Under the pieces are notes generated by a model that did no database searches, was not told the DNA's origin, and was given only the letters and a program-made list of their open reading frames with translations. Source: Polynucleobacter sp. AP-Titi-500A-B4 (lineage in GTDB: Bacteria; Pseudomonadota; Gammaproteobacteria; Burkholderiales; Burkholderiaceae). Taken from it: a stretch of 64,000 nucleotides of DNA. The translations under genes were made by a program, and so were the position numbers. The stretch is from positions 494,861-558,860 of the forward strand of contig NZ_CP061311.1 in the NCBI RefSeq assembly GCF_018688095.1, read 5' to 3'. The stretch's first letter is position 1. Each line of letters begins with the position of its first letter. Shown here piece after piece: positions 15,877-25,537 of this stretch.

Positions 15877-15906
15877 ATTCCTAATGATTTAGGGATGATT
15901 TTCGCC

Positions 15907-17463
15907 TTATTCTTCTTCGCGACGTAAGTGCGGAAAGAGAATCACATCACGAATGTTTGGTGCATCAGTGAGGAGCATGACCAAACGGTCGATACCAATA
16001 CCGCAACCACCCGTTGGTGGCATGCCGTATTCGAGAGCGCGAATGAAGTCATGATCAAAGTACATGGCTTCTTCATCGCCAGCTTCTTTTTGCTCTACTT
16101 GCTTGCGGAAGCGATTGGCTTGGTCTTCTGCATCATTAAGCTCAGAGAAACCATTGGCAATTTCACGACCAGTAATAAACAACTCAAATCGCTCAGTAAT
16201 GCCTGGGCGTGTATCTGACTCTCTAGCGAGTGGACTCACTTCAATTGGGTAATCGATGATGTAGGTAGGCTCCCAGAGATGTTCTTCAGCTACCAACTCA
16301 AATAAGGCTAATTGCAAAGCGCCTATGCCTGCGTTCTTCAGCGTTGGGGAATCTGGATTTTCGCCACCTTTTTTCAATTCAGTACGAATGAAGTTGGCAT
16401 CATCCAGTTGTGTAGCTTCGTAGCCCTTGCCAGACTGACTGCAATACTTGAGGATGGCTTCATTAATCGTTAAGCGTTGGAATGGCTTGCTTAAATCGAG
16501 CTCGCGACCTTGGTGTGTCAATACTGCTGTACCTTGCGCATCAATCGCTGCCGCACGAATCAGGCCTTCTGTGAAGTCCATTAACCAACGGTAATCGGTA
16601 TAGGCTGCATAGAACTCCATCATCGTAAATTCAGGATTGTGACGCGGGCTGACACCTTCGTTACGGAAGTTGCGGTTGATTTCAAAGACGCGCTCAAATC
16701 CACCAACGACTAAGCGCTTGAGATAAAGCTCAGGAGCGATACGCAAAAACATCTGCATATCAAGTGCATTGTGGTGGGTGATAAATGGCTTAGCCGCTGC
16801 GCCACCAGGAATAGGGTGGAGCATCGGTGTTTCGACTTCCATGAAGTCAGCATCAAGCATATGGCGACGGAGTGATGCAATCGCATTGCTACGGGCTTTA
16901 AATGTATTGCGACTTTCTGGGTTGACGATTAAATCGACATAGCGCTGACGATATTTAGTCTCCAGATCTGAGAGACCATGAAATTTATCTGGCAATGGGC
17001 GCAAAGACTTGCTCAATAAGCGCAAGTTACTGCACTCGACCGAGAGTTCACCCTTATTGGTCTTAAAGAGATTGCCTTCTGCGGAGATAAAGTCACCCAT
17101 ATCCCAGTGCTTAAAGGCGCCATGGGTATCCGCACCAGTCAGCTCATCATTGATGTAGAACTGGATTTGCCCAGTGCGATCTTGGATGGTGGCAAAACTC
17201 GCCTTACCCATGACGCGCTTAAGAATCATGCGGCCAGCAACTTTCACATGAATTTTCTTGGCAGCTAACTCTTCTTTCGTCAGGCTGTCATAGTGAGCAT
17301 GTAAGTCAGCAGCTAAGTGCGTTGGAACAAAGTCATTTGGGAAGGCGATCCCATTCGCACGTAACTTGGCGAGCTTTTCACGACGCTCCGCAATGATATG
17401 GTTCTCATCAACAGCTTCGGTGGCTGGTGCTGATGTATTTGCTGAGTTGGTTTTATCGTTCAT
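15907..17463 (-). CDS. lysS: Lysyl-tRNA synthetase, class II
   Basis: This 518-aa class II aminoacyl-tRNA synthetase has an OB-fold anticodon-binding domain (about residues 65-180) with KVAGRMILKRVMGKASFATI. The catalytic domain follows, with motif 2 FEINRNFRNEGVSPRHNPEFTM and motif 3 GCGIGIDRLVMLLTDAPNIRDVILFP. It charges tRNA-Lys. It follows prfB by 12 bases, the usual prfB-lysS operon of proteobacteria. The N-terminal 25 residues are a variable polar extension. Confidence 0.97.
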   Translation of the reverse strand: MNDKTNSANTSAPATEAVDENHIIAERREKLAKLRANGIAFPNDFVPTHLAADLHAHYDSLTKEELAAKKIHVKVAGRMILKRVMGKASFATIQDRTGQIQFYINDELTGADTHGAFKHWDMGDFISAEGNLFKTNKGELSVECSNLRLLSKSLRPLPDKFHGLSDLETKYRQRYVDLIVNPESRNTFKARSNAIASLRRHMLDADFMEVETPMLHPIPGGAAAKPFITHHNALDMQMFLRIAPELYLKRLVVGGFERVFEINRNFRNEGVSPRHNPEFTMMEFYAAYTDYRWLMDFTEGLIRAAAIDAQGTAVLTHQGRELDLSKPFQRLTINEAILKYCSQSGKGYEATQLDDANFIRTELKKGGENPDSPTLKNAGIGALQLALFELVAEEHLWEPTYIIDYPIEVSPLARESDTRPGITERFELFITGREIANGFSELNDAEDQANRFRKQVEQKEAGDEEAMYFDHDFIRALEYGMPPTGGCGIGIDRLVMLLTDAPNIRDVILFPHLRREEE

Positions 17464-17475
17464 ATTCGTCAGTAA

Positions 17476-18580
17476 TTAAACGCCTTGCTTCAGGCTAGCT
17501 TCAATAAAGGCATCAAGATCCCCATCTAATACTTTTTGAGTATTAGAGATCTCAACGTTAGTACGTAAATCTTTAATGCGGCTTTGATCTAAAACATAGG
17601 AGCGGATCTGATGACCCCAGCCTACATCGGTCTTGCTAGCCTCTAACTTATCTTGTTCGGCACGACGCTTTTGCATCTCGTGCTCATATAAGCGTGACTT
17701 GAGCATACTCATAGCTTCAGCGCGGTTACGGTGTTGACTGCGGTCGTTCTGGCACTGCACCACAATCCCAGTTGGAATATGGGTCAGACGGACAGCAGAG
17801 TCAGTTTTATTAATGTGCTGACCACCCGCACCAGAGGCGCGATAGGTATCAGTGCGAATATCGGCAGGATTGACTTCAATCTCGATCGAATCATCAATCT
17901 CCGGATAAACATAGATCGATGCAAATGAGGTGTGGCGTCCATTAGAAGAGTCAAACGGAGACTTGCGCACTAAACGATGTACGCCAGTCTCCGAGCGAAG
18001 ATGTCCGTAGGCGTATTCGCCATCAACCTTAATCGTGGCGCTCTTAATGCCAGCAACGTCACCATCAGACTCTTCCAAAATTTCGGTTTTGTAACCTTTG
18101 CGTTCGCAATACTTAAGATATTGGCGATAGAGCATGCTGGCCCAATCGCAAGCTTCAGTACCGCCGGCACCCGCTTGAATATCGATAAAGCAATTGCAAG
18201 AATCCATCTCGTTGTGGAACATACGGCGAAATTCGAGATCATTAATGATCTTGCTATAACCCTCAACGTCCTGCTCGATTGCAGCAATCGTCTCAAAATC
18301 ACTTTCTTCTTTAGCCATATCGAATAATTCAATGGCACCAGTGATATTGGTATTTAAATCGGTGAGGGTGGCAACAACGCCGTCGAGTAATTTTTTCTCT
18401 TTGCCCAGCGCTTGCGCTTTCTTTTGGTCATCCCAAATAGTGGGATCTTCCAGAATCGAATTAACTTCAGTAAGGCGACGTGACTTTACTTCGAAGTCAA
18501 AGATACCCCCGAAGAGCTTGCTCGCGAGTGAGCAGATCGGACAAGGTATTTGAAATAGTGTTTAGTTGTTCAGCTTCCAT
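17476..18580 (-). CDS. prfB: Peptide chain release factor 2, with programmed +1 frameshift
   Basis: RF2 recognises UGA and UAA. The gene starts at ATG 18580. After 27 codons it meets an in-frame TGA at 18499-18497, within CGGGGGTATCTTTGAC, the classical RF2 recoding site: a Shine-Dalgarno-like GGGGGT, slippery CTT and TGA followed by C. A +1 shift there leads into the main frame, giving a total of 367 aa, close to the E. coli length. The main frame holds the SPF anticodon-like tripeptide (RKSPFDSS) and the GGQ motif (RASGAGGQHINK). This is autoregulation: low RF2 favours the shift. The gene is followed by lysS. Confidence 0.96.
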
Positions 18581-18614
18581 CCCCTAATTATAAGGGGGTT
18601 ATTGCATCGGACTC

Positions 18615-20378
18615 TCAGGTCCTAGGGTTCTCGTCATGAGCCTCAATCATCAGCTGTACACGAGCTTGGCCCTGATAGCGATCGGTGACTAGACGGTAAG
18701 CAAGTGTGGCTTTAGCAGGCAGGCTTTGGGTGCGGTTGAACCAGACGGCTGTCAACGGCTTGGCTGCTAATGTATTTTTTGAGGCATCGGATCCTAGAGG
18801 GCGTACCATCAAGCGTAAATGCTTCTCTTTCATGAGGCTTTGCTGAGTAATCTCAAAGTCCCCATAGAAAACCGGTTGTGGAAACCCTTGACCCCAGATT
18901 TCTTCTGCGAGGAGGTCGCCTATCTCGGGAGTAAATTCTGAAGGCTGCAGGGCGCCATCATGGGGGTGGCGCCGCTCGAGGATTTCATCAGTCAATAAGG
19001 TATTTGCCACTTCCTGAAAGCAGGCATCAAACTTCTCAAAATCATGTTTACGAATCGTAAGGCCCGCTGCCATTGCATGACCACCAAATTTCAGAATGAG
19101 GCCGGGCTCGAGCTTAGAAACCATATCGAGTGCATCCCTTAAATGAAAGCCCGTTAACGATCTTCCAGAGCCACGCAATTCTTCTCCAGTATTGCCATCA
19201 GGAGCAAAGACAATGGCAGGGCGGTTAAAGCGTTCTTTTAGGCGTGAAGCCACAATGCCCACGACACCTTGATGCCACTCTGGATTCCATAGGCAGATAC
19301 TGGTTCGTTGCGCCATTGTTCCTGCAAGTTGGTATTCTGAGAGGTGAGCAAGCGCCGTTTCTTGCATCCCTGTTTCAATCACGCGACGTTCACGGTTGAT
19401 GCGATCAAGTTCCTGCGCCAAGTTCATTGCTTCATCTGTATTGTCAGTCAACAATAAACGGATCCCTAAGGTCATATCCGCTAGACGCCCAGCAGCATTG
19501 AGTCTGGGGCCGATCGCAAAACCTAGATCAAAAGTATTTGCCTTACGAGGGTCACGCGCCGCTGCCTGAAACAAAGCTTGTATACCGGGTTGGGAGATGC
19601 CTGCACGAATACGTTTGATGCCATTGGAAACTAATACGCGGTTATTGCGATCGAGTTGCGCAACATCCGCAACAGTACCTAGTGCAACCAGATCTAAGAG
19701 ATTCTCAACTTTAGGTTGAGTCTCGTTGGTAAATTTTCCGCGCTTGCGTAGCTCTGCACGTAGTGCGACTAATACATAAAACATCACACCTACACCAGCA
19801 AGCGCTTTACTGGGGAAATTACAGCCTGGCTGATTAGGATTAACGATTGCAGTAGCTTTTGGTAAGCGATCGCCAGGAAGGTGATGGTCAGTAACAATCA
19901 CTTCCATGCCAAGTTCACGGGCGCGTTCTACGCCCGCTTCGCTCGCAATACCGTTATCAACGGTAATAAGGTATTTAGGTTTGGGATTTTGCTGTGCTGC
20001 GAGTTCAACAACTTCGGGGGTTAAGCCGTAGCCCATCGTAAAGCGATTAGGTACCAGAAACTGAATGGGGGTGTCTACTCCACCTAGCATTTTTAAGCCC
20101 CGCAACCCTACTGCACAAGCTGTGGCACCGTCACAGTCATAGTCTGCAACGATGAGCATGGGCTCTTTTCTCTCAAGAATGTCTGCGAGCAAACTTGCAG
20201 TAGTGATGCAATTTTTCAGTTCAGTGGGTGAAAGTAGATTTTTGAGTTCCAACGAGAGTTCATCTGGAGATTCCAAACCGCGCGCAGCATATAGACGCGC
20301 GAGCAAGGGATGTAAGCCACTTTGTTGTAACCAAGTGGCAGTTCGCTCAGAAAAAGGACGTTGGGAAAAAAGACTCAT
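18615..20378 (-). CDS. recJ: Single-stranded-DNA-specific exonuclease RecJ
   Basis: This 587-aa 5'-3' exonuclease of the DHH family acts in recombination and mismatch repair. Motifs seen: VADYDCDGATA (near residue 71), TVDNGIASE, VTDHHLPGD (the DHH motif), VALGTVADVAQL and GPRLNAAGRLAD. The DHHA1 domain contains GSGRSLTGFHL and FGGHAMAAG. The ATG at 20378 is chosen because it overlaps the stop of the upstream gene by 4 bases (ATGA) and fits the family start. A longer frame to 20432 would overlap more deeply with no support. Confidence 0.95.
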   Translation of the reverse strand: MSLFSQRPFSERTATWLQQSGLHPLLARLYAARGLESPDELSLELKNLLSPTELKNCITTASLLADILERKEPMLIVADYDCDGATACAVGLRGLKMLGGVDTPIQFLVPNRFTMGYGLTPEVVELAAQQNPKPKYLITVDNGIASEAGVERARELGMEVIVTDHHLPGDRLPKATAIVNPNQPGCNFPSKALAGVGVMFYVLVALRAELRKRGKFTNETQPKVENLLDLVALGTVADVAQLDRNNRVLVSNGIKRIRAGISQPGIQALFQAAARDPRKANTFDLGFAIGPRLNAAGRLADMTLGIRLLLTDNTDEAMNLAQELDRINRERRVIETGMQETALAHLSEYQLAGTMAQRTSICLWNPEWHQGVVGIVASRLKERFNRPAIVFAPDGNTGEELRGSGRSLTGFHLRDALDMVSKLEPGLILKFGGHAMAAGLTIRKHDFEKFDACFQEVANTLLTDEILERRHPHDGALQPSEFTPEIGDLLAEEIWGQGFPQPVFYGDFEITQQSLMKEKHLRLMVRPLGSDASKNTLAAKPLTAVWFNRTQSLPAKATLAYRLVTDRYQGQARVQLMIEAHDENPRT

Positions 20379-21355
20379 GAAGAAATGATTTCTTTCCAGG
20401 TAAGCGGTTCGACTTTTTTCCAAAAGGCCCAAGACTTTTTATGCAGATCTTTCGCAGTCAAGATGCGCTCACGCACTTTTCCATTCGGAAAATCAATGAG
20501 GAGCAATTGATCAATCTTTTGATGGGTAAGGGCATGACTTAGCTCATGCCATATTGTCTCTGGGCGATCTAGCCATGCAAAAGCGCCTGCTAGGCTTTCC
20601 GTTTGAATGCTTGAGTTATGCGAAATACCTAAGTACTTCGCAATACCGGCCAGCAAAGGGTGTTCACCATAGATCTGTTGTGATCCCCTGATTACTTGAG
20701 GTACATGAACATCATTAAGTTTGCCAATACCACTAATCCATAGAGAGTTGATAGTGGGGAGGCCGCGTTGCTCTCGTGCTTCATTGACTGGGTCGATATG
20801 CCAGAGCATCTGAATTTCATTTTGTAACTTGCGCCAATGTTTTGCAATACCTTCTGCATGGGTATCACGGGGCATCCACCAATCAATATTGCGACCATGC
20901 GCTTGATCAACGCTATAGCTTGCCAAACTTGCGAATGAGCCTGCTGGGATAAACCAGTAATGTTTATCATGAAATAAAATGGAATTCTGAAAATCTTCTT
21001 CAATCAAGGGAAGGGCAGTTTTCAGAAGTTCTGAAGATTCAGCTTCGGTCAGATCAATCTGATTCTGACCCATCAAAATGAGATGGTCACGCGTAGCGTG
21101 CAGATGAACGGGCTGTAGGCAAACAATTTCTTGGCTTGGATTTACTTGCAGAGTTGACTGGCCGAGGAGAAGAACTGGTGCGATTGGAGTCAAATCTCCC
21201 AGTAAGAAGCACTCGTGGGGAAGTCCTTTTAGCGGCTGGCTTCCAATCGCATGAGTATCCAAGGCATCCTCTCCCGATAGCATCAGGGTAAAGCGCCGTG
21301 GGGTGCTTTGGAGGGAGTTCATATTTGCAGTCATTTCCCTGATTTTAGGTGGCAT
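20375..21355 (-). CDS. RecJ-linked conserved protein resembling phosphoglycerate mutase/RpfE annotations
   Basis: This protein has up to 326 aa; Met codons at 21355, 21334 and 21322 are all possible starts. It resembles a Betaproteobacterial family usually annotated as cofactor-independent phosphoglycerate mutase or RpfE regulatory protein and commonly found next to recJ. Recognisable blocks are WRKLQNEIQMLWHIDPVNEARE, GLPTINSLWISGIGKL and the N-terminal LLGDLTPIAP. The metal-binding DS and DHH-type motifs of true iPGM are not visible, so an enzymatic role is doubtful. It is translationally coupled to recJ and divergent from lolC. Confidence 0.65.
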   Translation of the reverse strand: MPPKIREMTANMNSLQSTPRRFTLMLSGEDALDTHAIGSQPLKGLPHECFLLGDLTPIAPVLLLGQSTLQVNPSQEIVCLQPVHLHATRDHLILMGQNQIDLTEAESSELLKTALPLIEEDFQNSILFHDKHYWFIPAGSFASLASYSVDQAHGRNIDWWMPRDTHAEGIAKHWRKLQNEIQMLWHIDPVNEAREQRGLPTINSLWISGIGKLNDVHVPQVIRGSQQIYGEHPLLAGIAKYLGISHNSSIQTESLAGAFAWLDRPETIWHELSHALTHQKIDQLLLIDFPNGKVRERILTAKDLHKKSWAFWKKVEPLTWKEIISS

Positions 21356-21395
21356 TTAACTATTCCATCAGTTTGCCCTGGCAATTGTCTAAACT

Positions 21396-22664
21396 GTGGC
21401 TATGTTGAGACTTCCGATTGAGCTAGAAATTGGCTTACGCTATACCCGTTCCAAGCGTCGTAAGACGGTTGGTAAGCGTGACGGCTTCCTTTCCTTTATT
21501 TCTGGGATATCCACTGCAGGTATCGCTTTAGGCGTTGCATCTCTGATTGTGGTTTTATCGGTGATGAATGGTTTCCAGAAGGAAGTCCGTGACCGCATGC
21601 TCTCCGTTCTCTCCCATGTAGAAATTACTGCACCTGATGGCTTAGCGAATTGGGAGCCACTGGCTTTAAAAGTTGCAGGTCAGCCTCACGTAGTTGGAGT
21701 TGCTCCCATGGTGAGTTCGCAAGGTCTACTCGCAAGAGACAACATGATGCGTGGTGTTGCGATTCGCGGAATTTTGCCAAGTGAAGAAGGCAAGGTTTCT
21801 GATTTACCAAAACAATTTATTGCTGGAAGTATTGATGATCTTAAGCCAGGTGGTTTTGGCGTTGCCTTGGGGGCGCAACTAGCATCTTTGGTTGGCGCTC
21901 ATGTCGGAGATCGAATTAATTTGATTGTTCCTGAGAGTGATTTAACGCCAGCTGGTGCAATGCCTCGGATGCGAACCCTTCAAGTTGTGGGTATTGTTGA
22001 TAGCGGCCATTATGAATACGATAGTTCATTGGCTATCATGCATTGGAAGGATGCGGCAGCCTTGCTGCGCTTGCGTGACCCGTCTGGTCTACGCGTCAAG
22101 GTTGATGACATGCAACGTGCCCCTGAGGTTGCTAATGAGTTAGCTGCCGTTGTGCCTCAAGCACTATGGATTACTGACTGGTCCCGTTCAAATCGAAATT
22201 GGTTTACTGCGGTTCAAACAGAAAAGAAGATGATGTTCATCATTCTGACCTTGATCATTGCTGTAGCTGCCTTTAATTTGGTCTCTACCTTAGTGATGAC
22301 CGTTAATGAAAAGCAGGCTGATATTGCGATTCTGAGAACAATGGGCGCGAGCCCAGGTTTAATTCAAAGAATTTTCTTGGTACAAGGCTTAGCCATTGGC
22401 TTGTTAGGTTCTTTGGCTGGCGTTGGCCTTGGTTTACTCATTGCACTCAATATTGATGTGATTGTTCCCGCTATTGAGGCTATCTTCCGTGTGCGTTTCT
22501 TGCCGCGTGAGGTGTACTTTATTAGTGAGTTGCCTTCAGATGTGCGCTTAGGTGATGTAGTGACAGTTGGATTAATGGCTTTTGGCTTATCCGTACTGGC
22601 CACTCTGTATCCAAGCCGTCGCGCCGCCAAGGTGCAACCTGCGGAGGCCCTCAGATATGAATAA
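21396..22664 (+). CDS. lolC: Lipoprotein-releasing ABC transporter permease (LolC/LolE family)
   Basis: This 422-aa inner-membrane permease has the MacB/LolC layout. One N-terminal membrane helix is near residues 35-58 (ISTAGIALGVASLIVVLSVMNGF), followed by a large periplasmic domain and three C-terminal helices (about 280-300, 320-350, 385-405). It extracts lipoproteins from the inner membrane for transfer to LolA. A Met six bases later (21402, MLRLPIELEIGLRY) is an alternative start. The stop overlaps lolD by 8 bases. Only one permease gene is present, so the complex is probably a LolC/E hybrid homodimer (LolF type), as in many Betaproteobacteria. Confidence 0.9.
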   Translation: MAMLRLPIELEIGLRYTRSKRRKTVGKRDGFLSFISGISTAGIALGVASLIVVLSVMNGFQKEVRDRMLSVLSHVEITAPDGLANWEPLALKVAGQPHVVGVAPMVSSQGLLARDNMMRGVAIRGILPSEEGKVSDLPKQFIAGSIDDLKPGGFGVALGAQLASLVGAHVGDRINLIVPESDLTPAGAMPRMRTLQVVGIVDSGHYEYDSSLAIMHWKDAAALLRLRDPSGLRVKVDDMQRAPEVANELAAVVPQALWITDWSRSNRNWFTAVQTEKKMMFIILTLIIAVAAFNLVSTLVMTVNEKQADIAILRTMGASPGLIQRIFLVQGLAIGLLGSLAGVGLGLLIALNIDVIVPAIEAIFRVRFLPREVYFISELPSDVRLGDVVTVGLMAFGLSVLATLYPSRRAAKVQPAEALRYE

Positions 22665-23340
22665 GGTTCTGATTGCTAAAGGTTTGGCTAAAACCTATGG
22701 TCAAGGCGCAACCGCAGTAGAGGTGCTTAAGTCTGTTGACTTAGAGGTAGCGCCTTCCGAGAAGGTTGCCATTGTGGGCTCCTCAGGATCTGGTAAGAGT
22801 ACTTTGTTACATCTTTTGGGTGGCCTTGATACTCCTAGCGCTGGTTCAGTCTTATTAGACGGCGCCAATATCAATCAACTATCGGTTGCCAAGCTTGATC
22901 GCCTCCGTAACCAAAGTTTAGGCTTCATTTACCAATTCCACCATCTCTTAGATGAGTTCAGCGCCGTGGAGAATGTTGCATTGCTATTACGCATTCGCGG
23001 TTTAAGTAACGATGAGTCGATGGAGCGCGCTAGCAAGATGCTGAAAGCCGTTGGTTTGGCGAATCGTGAATTACATACCCCAGGTGAATTATCTGGTGGT
23101 GAGCGTCAGCGTGTAGCAGTAGCAAGAGCATTGGTGGGTAATCCTGCTTGTGTATTAGCAGATGAGCCCACTGGCAACTTAGATACTGAAACTGCTGATG
23201 GCGTGTTTGATCTGATGCTCGATATTGCTCGCGAACAGGGTACAGCCTTTGTGATCGTGACGCATGATCCTGTACGAGCTAAACGCTGCGATCGTATCTT
23301 GCACTTAGGGCGCGGAGTTCTCAAGACATTCGCGCAGTAA
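22657..23340 (+). CDS. lolD: Lipoprotein-releasing ABC transporter ATP-binding protein
   Basis: This 227-aa ATPase has Walker A GSSGSGKST, the Q-loop in YQFHHLLDEF, the ABC signature LSGGERQRVAVARAL and Walker B CVLADEPTGNLD, where the LADEPTGNLD form is typical of LolD/MacB. It powers LolC in removing lipoproteins from the inner membrane. The ATG at 22657 overlaps the end of lolC by 8 bases. A longer in-frame start inside lolC at 22582 would add residues not found in the family and is rejected. Confidence 0.95.
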   Translation: MNKVLIAKGLAKTYGQGATAVEVLKSVDLEVAPSEKVAIVGSSGSGKSTLLHLLGGLDTPSAGSVLLDGANINQLSVAKLDRLRNQSLGFIYQFHHLLDEFSAVENVALLLRIRGLSNDESMERASKMLKAVGLANRELHTPGELSGGERQRVAVARALVGNPACVLADEPTGNLDTETADGVFDLMLDIAREQGTAFVIVTHDPVRAKRCDRILHLGRGVLKTFAQ

Positions 23341-23348
23341 AGCATCCC

Positions 23349-24173
23349 ATGTGGATTGATACTCATTGTCACCTAGATGCACCAGAGTTCTCAGGCTCGT
23401 TGCCATCAATTATTGCCGCCGCTAAAGAAAAGAACGTGCAAGCTATTTTATTGCCCGCAGTCAAAGCTTCTGATTGCCAGCACGTTAGACAGTTGGCTAC
23501 CCAATTTAGCTATGAGATTCCTGGACTGGTTTATACCTTAGGCATTCATCCCCTGTATACCAATCAAGCGCGCGAAGAAGATATTGCTCTCTTGGAAGAA
23601 CAAATCAATCAATCACTTTCAGATCGAAGGTTTGTAGGTATTGGCGAGATTGGCTTGGATTACTTTGTAGAAGGTTTAGACCCGCATAAACAAGAACTTT
23701 TTTTTCATGCGCAGTTAGACTTGGCCCAGAAGTATCAGTTACCAGTGATCTTGCATGTGCGTAGATCACAAGACACTATTTTAAAGGCGCTTAGACGTCG
23801 CAAAATTCCTGGTGGAATTGCGCACGCATTCAATGGCAGCTTTCAGCAAGCTGAGCAGTTTATTGAACTCGGTTTTAAGTTGGGTTTTGGTGGTGCAGCC
23901 ACGTATGAGCGTGCATTGCAGATTCGCAGACTCTTAACTGAATTGCCGCTTGATAGCATCGTTACTGAGACGGACTCTCCGGATATACCGCCGGCTTGGC
24001 TCAGAGAAGAGGACATCCCATTTAATGAACCCGCCTTTGTGGTTCGTATTGCAAAAGAGTTGGCCGCTATTCGTGGCATAAGCGATGCTGAATTCGCCTC
24101 AGCAGCTTGGTGCAATGCTATGGAGGTATTGCCCCGTTGGTCGGCTCTTTGCGCAGATAAGCGTTTTAATTAG
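23349..24173 (+). CDS. TatD-family metal-dependent DNase/hydrolase
   Basis: This 274-aa TIM-barrel hydrolase has the metal-binding motifs DTHCHLD at the N-terminus, GEIGLDYF in the middle (Glu ligand), HVRRSQ, and ETDSPDIPP near residue 206. TatD/YcfH/YjjV proteins are metal-dependent nucleases with roles in DNA repair or degradation. It lies 8 bases after lolD and may be co-transcribed; lolCD-tatD gene order recurs in related bacteria. The exact paralogue cannot be named. About 260 bases without a clear gene follow. Confidence 0.88.
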   Translation: MWIDTHCHLDAPEFSGSLPSIIAAAKEKNVQAILLPAVKASDCQHVRQLATQFSYEIPGLVYTLGIHPLYTNQAREEDIALLEEQINQSLSDRRFVGIGEIGLDYFVEGLDPHKQELFFHAQLDLAQKYQLPVILHVRRSQDTILKALRRRKIPGGIAHAFNGSFQQAEQFIELGFKLGFGGAATYERALQIRRLLTELPLDSIVTETDSPDIPPAWLREEDIPFNEPAFVVRIAKELAAIRGISDAEFASAAWCNAMEVLPRWSALCADKRFN

Positions 24174-24436
24174 TTAGGCTGGTTAAAGCGGGGCACTCAC
24201 AATCCTCGAGTCTGAGCTCAAATTCCTAGGGTGCGGTCATGGTTTGCAGGCGCTCATTCTTGCTTGCTATTGCGATGCAGTAATGTTTTCAGTAGATAAA
24301 AGCAAAATCCTTAAGTTGTCCTTCGTTGCCTCCTCATGAAAAGTAAGGGGAACTACTAACAATTCAAAAAAAGAGACTTTAGTATTCTGCTAGTTAGTTT
24401 ATATTGATTAGCAAATGATTCTCCTTGGGAATGTAG

Positions 24437-25507
24437 ATGAATGATCTGATACCGAAGTTGCAACTACCTAAAGCGATTGTTGGGCCTGCCGCATGGAATG
24501 GGCAAGAGTTACAAAAGGATACATCCTGGATTCTGGAGTGGACTCAAGATGAAATTCGCGAGCTTATAGAGGCGGGGAATTATTTTTTGTCACTGAATAA
24601 GCCGCTAGAGCAGATTTCTCCAAAACTGTTCCCAATACCCTCTTTATCCAAAAAGATAAAAGAGTTTTCAAATGAATTACTGTTTGGGCGCGGGTTTTTG
24701 TTGATCAGAGGATTGCCTGTTGATCAGCTAGAGCTTAAATTGTCTGCCACCATTTATCTTGGTATTGGTTCTCATATTGGAAGTTTGCGTAGTAGTAATG
24801 CAAAGGGACATTTATTGGGACATGTTAAAGATCAAGGTGTTGATATCAAGAATAAAGATGTCCGCTTTTATCAAACCAATAAAAAATTAGATTTTCATAC
24901 GGATTCTGCAGATTTAGTGGCCTTACTTTGTCTTCAAAAGGCCAAGTCGGGCGGGGAGTCTTATATTGCCAGTTCTATTAGCTTGTATAACGAGGTTTCG
25001 CATAGGCGCCCAGATTTAGTAGAGGCTTTATTTATGCCTTATCCAACGGATAGGAGAGGCGAGATTCCCGATGGTTATGAGCCTTGGTACAGCATGCCAA
25101 TTTTTACTTGGTATGAAGATCAATTAACTTGTACCTACATACGTCAATATATCGACGCAGCACAAATGAACTTTCCAGATGCTCCTAGGCTAACGAGTCA
25201 ACAGATTGAAGTCATGGATTTGATGGATGAAATATTGGCGGAGCGAAAGGTTGTGTTGTCTATGGAGTTTGAGCCTGGCGACATTCAAATATTGAATAAC
25301 CATCAAATACTTCATTCAAGAAGTGATTTTGAAAATTGGCCAGAGCCTGAGCGCCATCGTCATTTGCTCAGATTATGGATTGCTCCTGATAACGCACGGT
25401 CGCTTCCTGATTATTACGTTCCCCGTTGGGGCTCTACTACCAAGGGTGATCGCGGCGGAATTATTGTTCCAGGGACTCAGCTTAGTGTTGAGCTCAATAC
25501 GCTTTAA
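24437..25507 (+). CDS. TauD/TfdA-like Fe(II)/2-oxoglutarate dioxygenase
   Basis: This 356-aa oxygenase has the facial-triad HxD in DFHTDSADLVALLCL (near residue 154). The distal region, NNHQILHSRSDFENW, carries the second His, and RHLLRLWIAP supplies the 2-oxoglutarate-binding Arg. The family hydroxylates small substrates such as taurine, aromatic ethers or carnitine precursors. This member does not look like a close TauD, and the substrate is unknown. A Bug receptor gene starts 15 bases after the stop, so uptake and first oxidation of one carboxylated or sulfonated compound may be coupled. The leader of about 260 bases contains no recognisable gene. Confidence 0.82.
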   Translation: MNDLIPKLQLPKAIVGPAAWNGQELQKDTSWILEWTQDEIRELIEAGNYFLSLNKPLEQISPKLFPIPSLSKKIKEFSNELLFGRGFLLIRGLPVDQLELKLSATIYLGIGSHIGSLRSSNAKGHLLGHVKDQGVDIKNKDVRFYQTNKKLDFHTDSADLVALLCLQKAKSGGESYIASSISLYNEVSHRRPDLVEALFMPYPTDRRGEIPDGYEPWYSMPIFTWYEDQLTCTYIRQYIDAAQMNFPDAPRLTSQQIEVMDLMDEILAERKVVLSMEFEPGDIQILNNHQILHSRSDFENWPEPERHRHLLRLWIAPDNARSLPDYYVPRWGSTTKGDRGGIIVPGTQLSVELNTL

Positions 25508-25537
25508 AAACTGAAAATCTACTTGGGGTGTGATGAT

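Noticed and set aside
22582..22656. Longer N-terminus of lolD inside lolC
   Set aside because: It would add 25 residues with no family support; the ATG at 22657 overlaps the lolC stop in the usual way.
24174..24436. Possible gene or RNA in the gap between tatD and the dioxygenase
   Set aside because: No frame with a start, ribosome site and plausible length, no tRNA-like structure and no convincing promoter were found.
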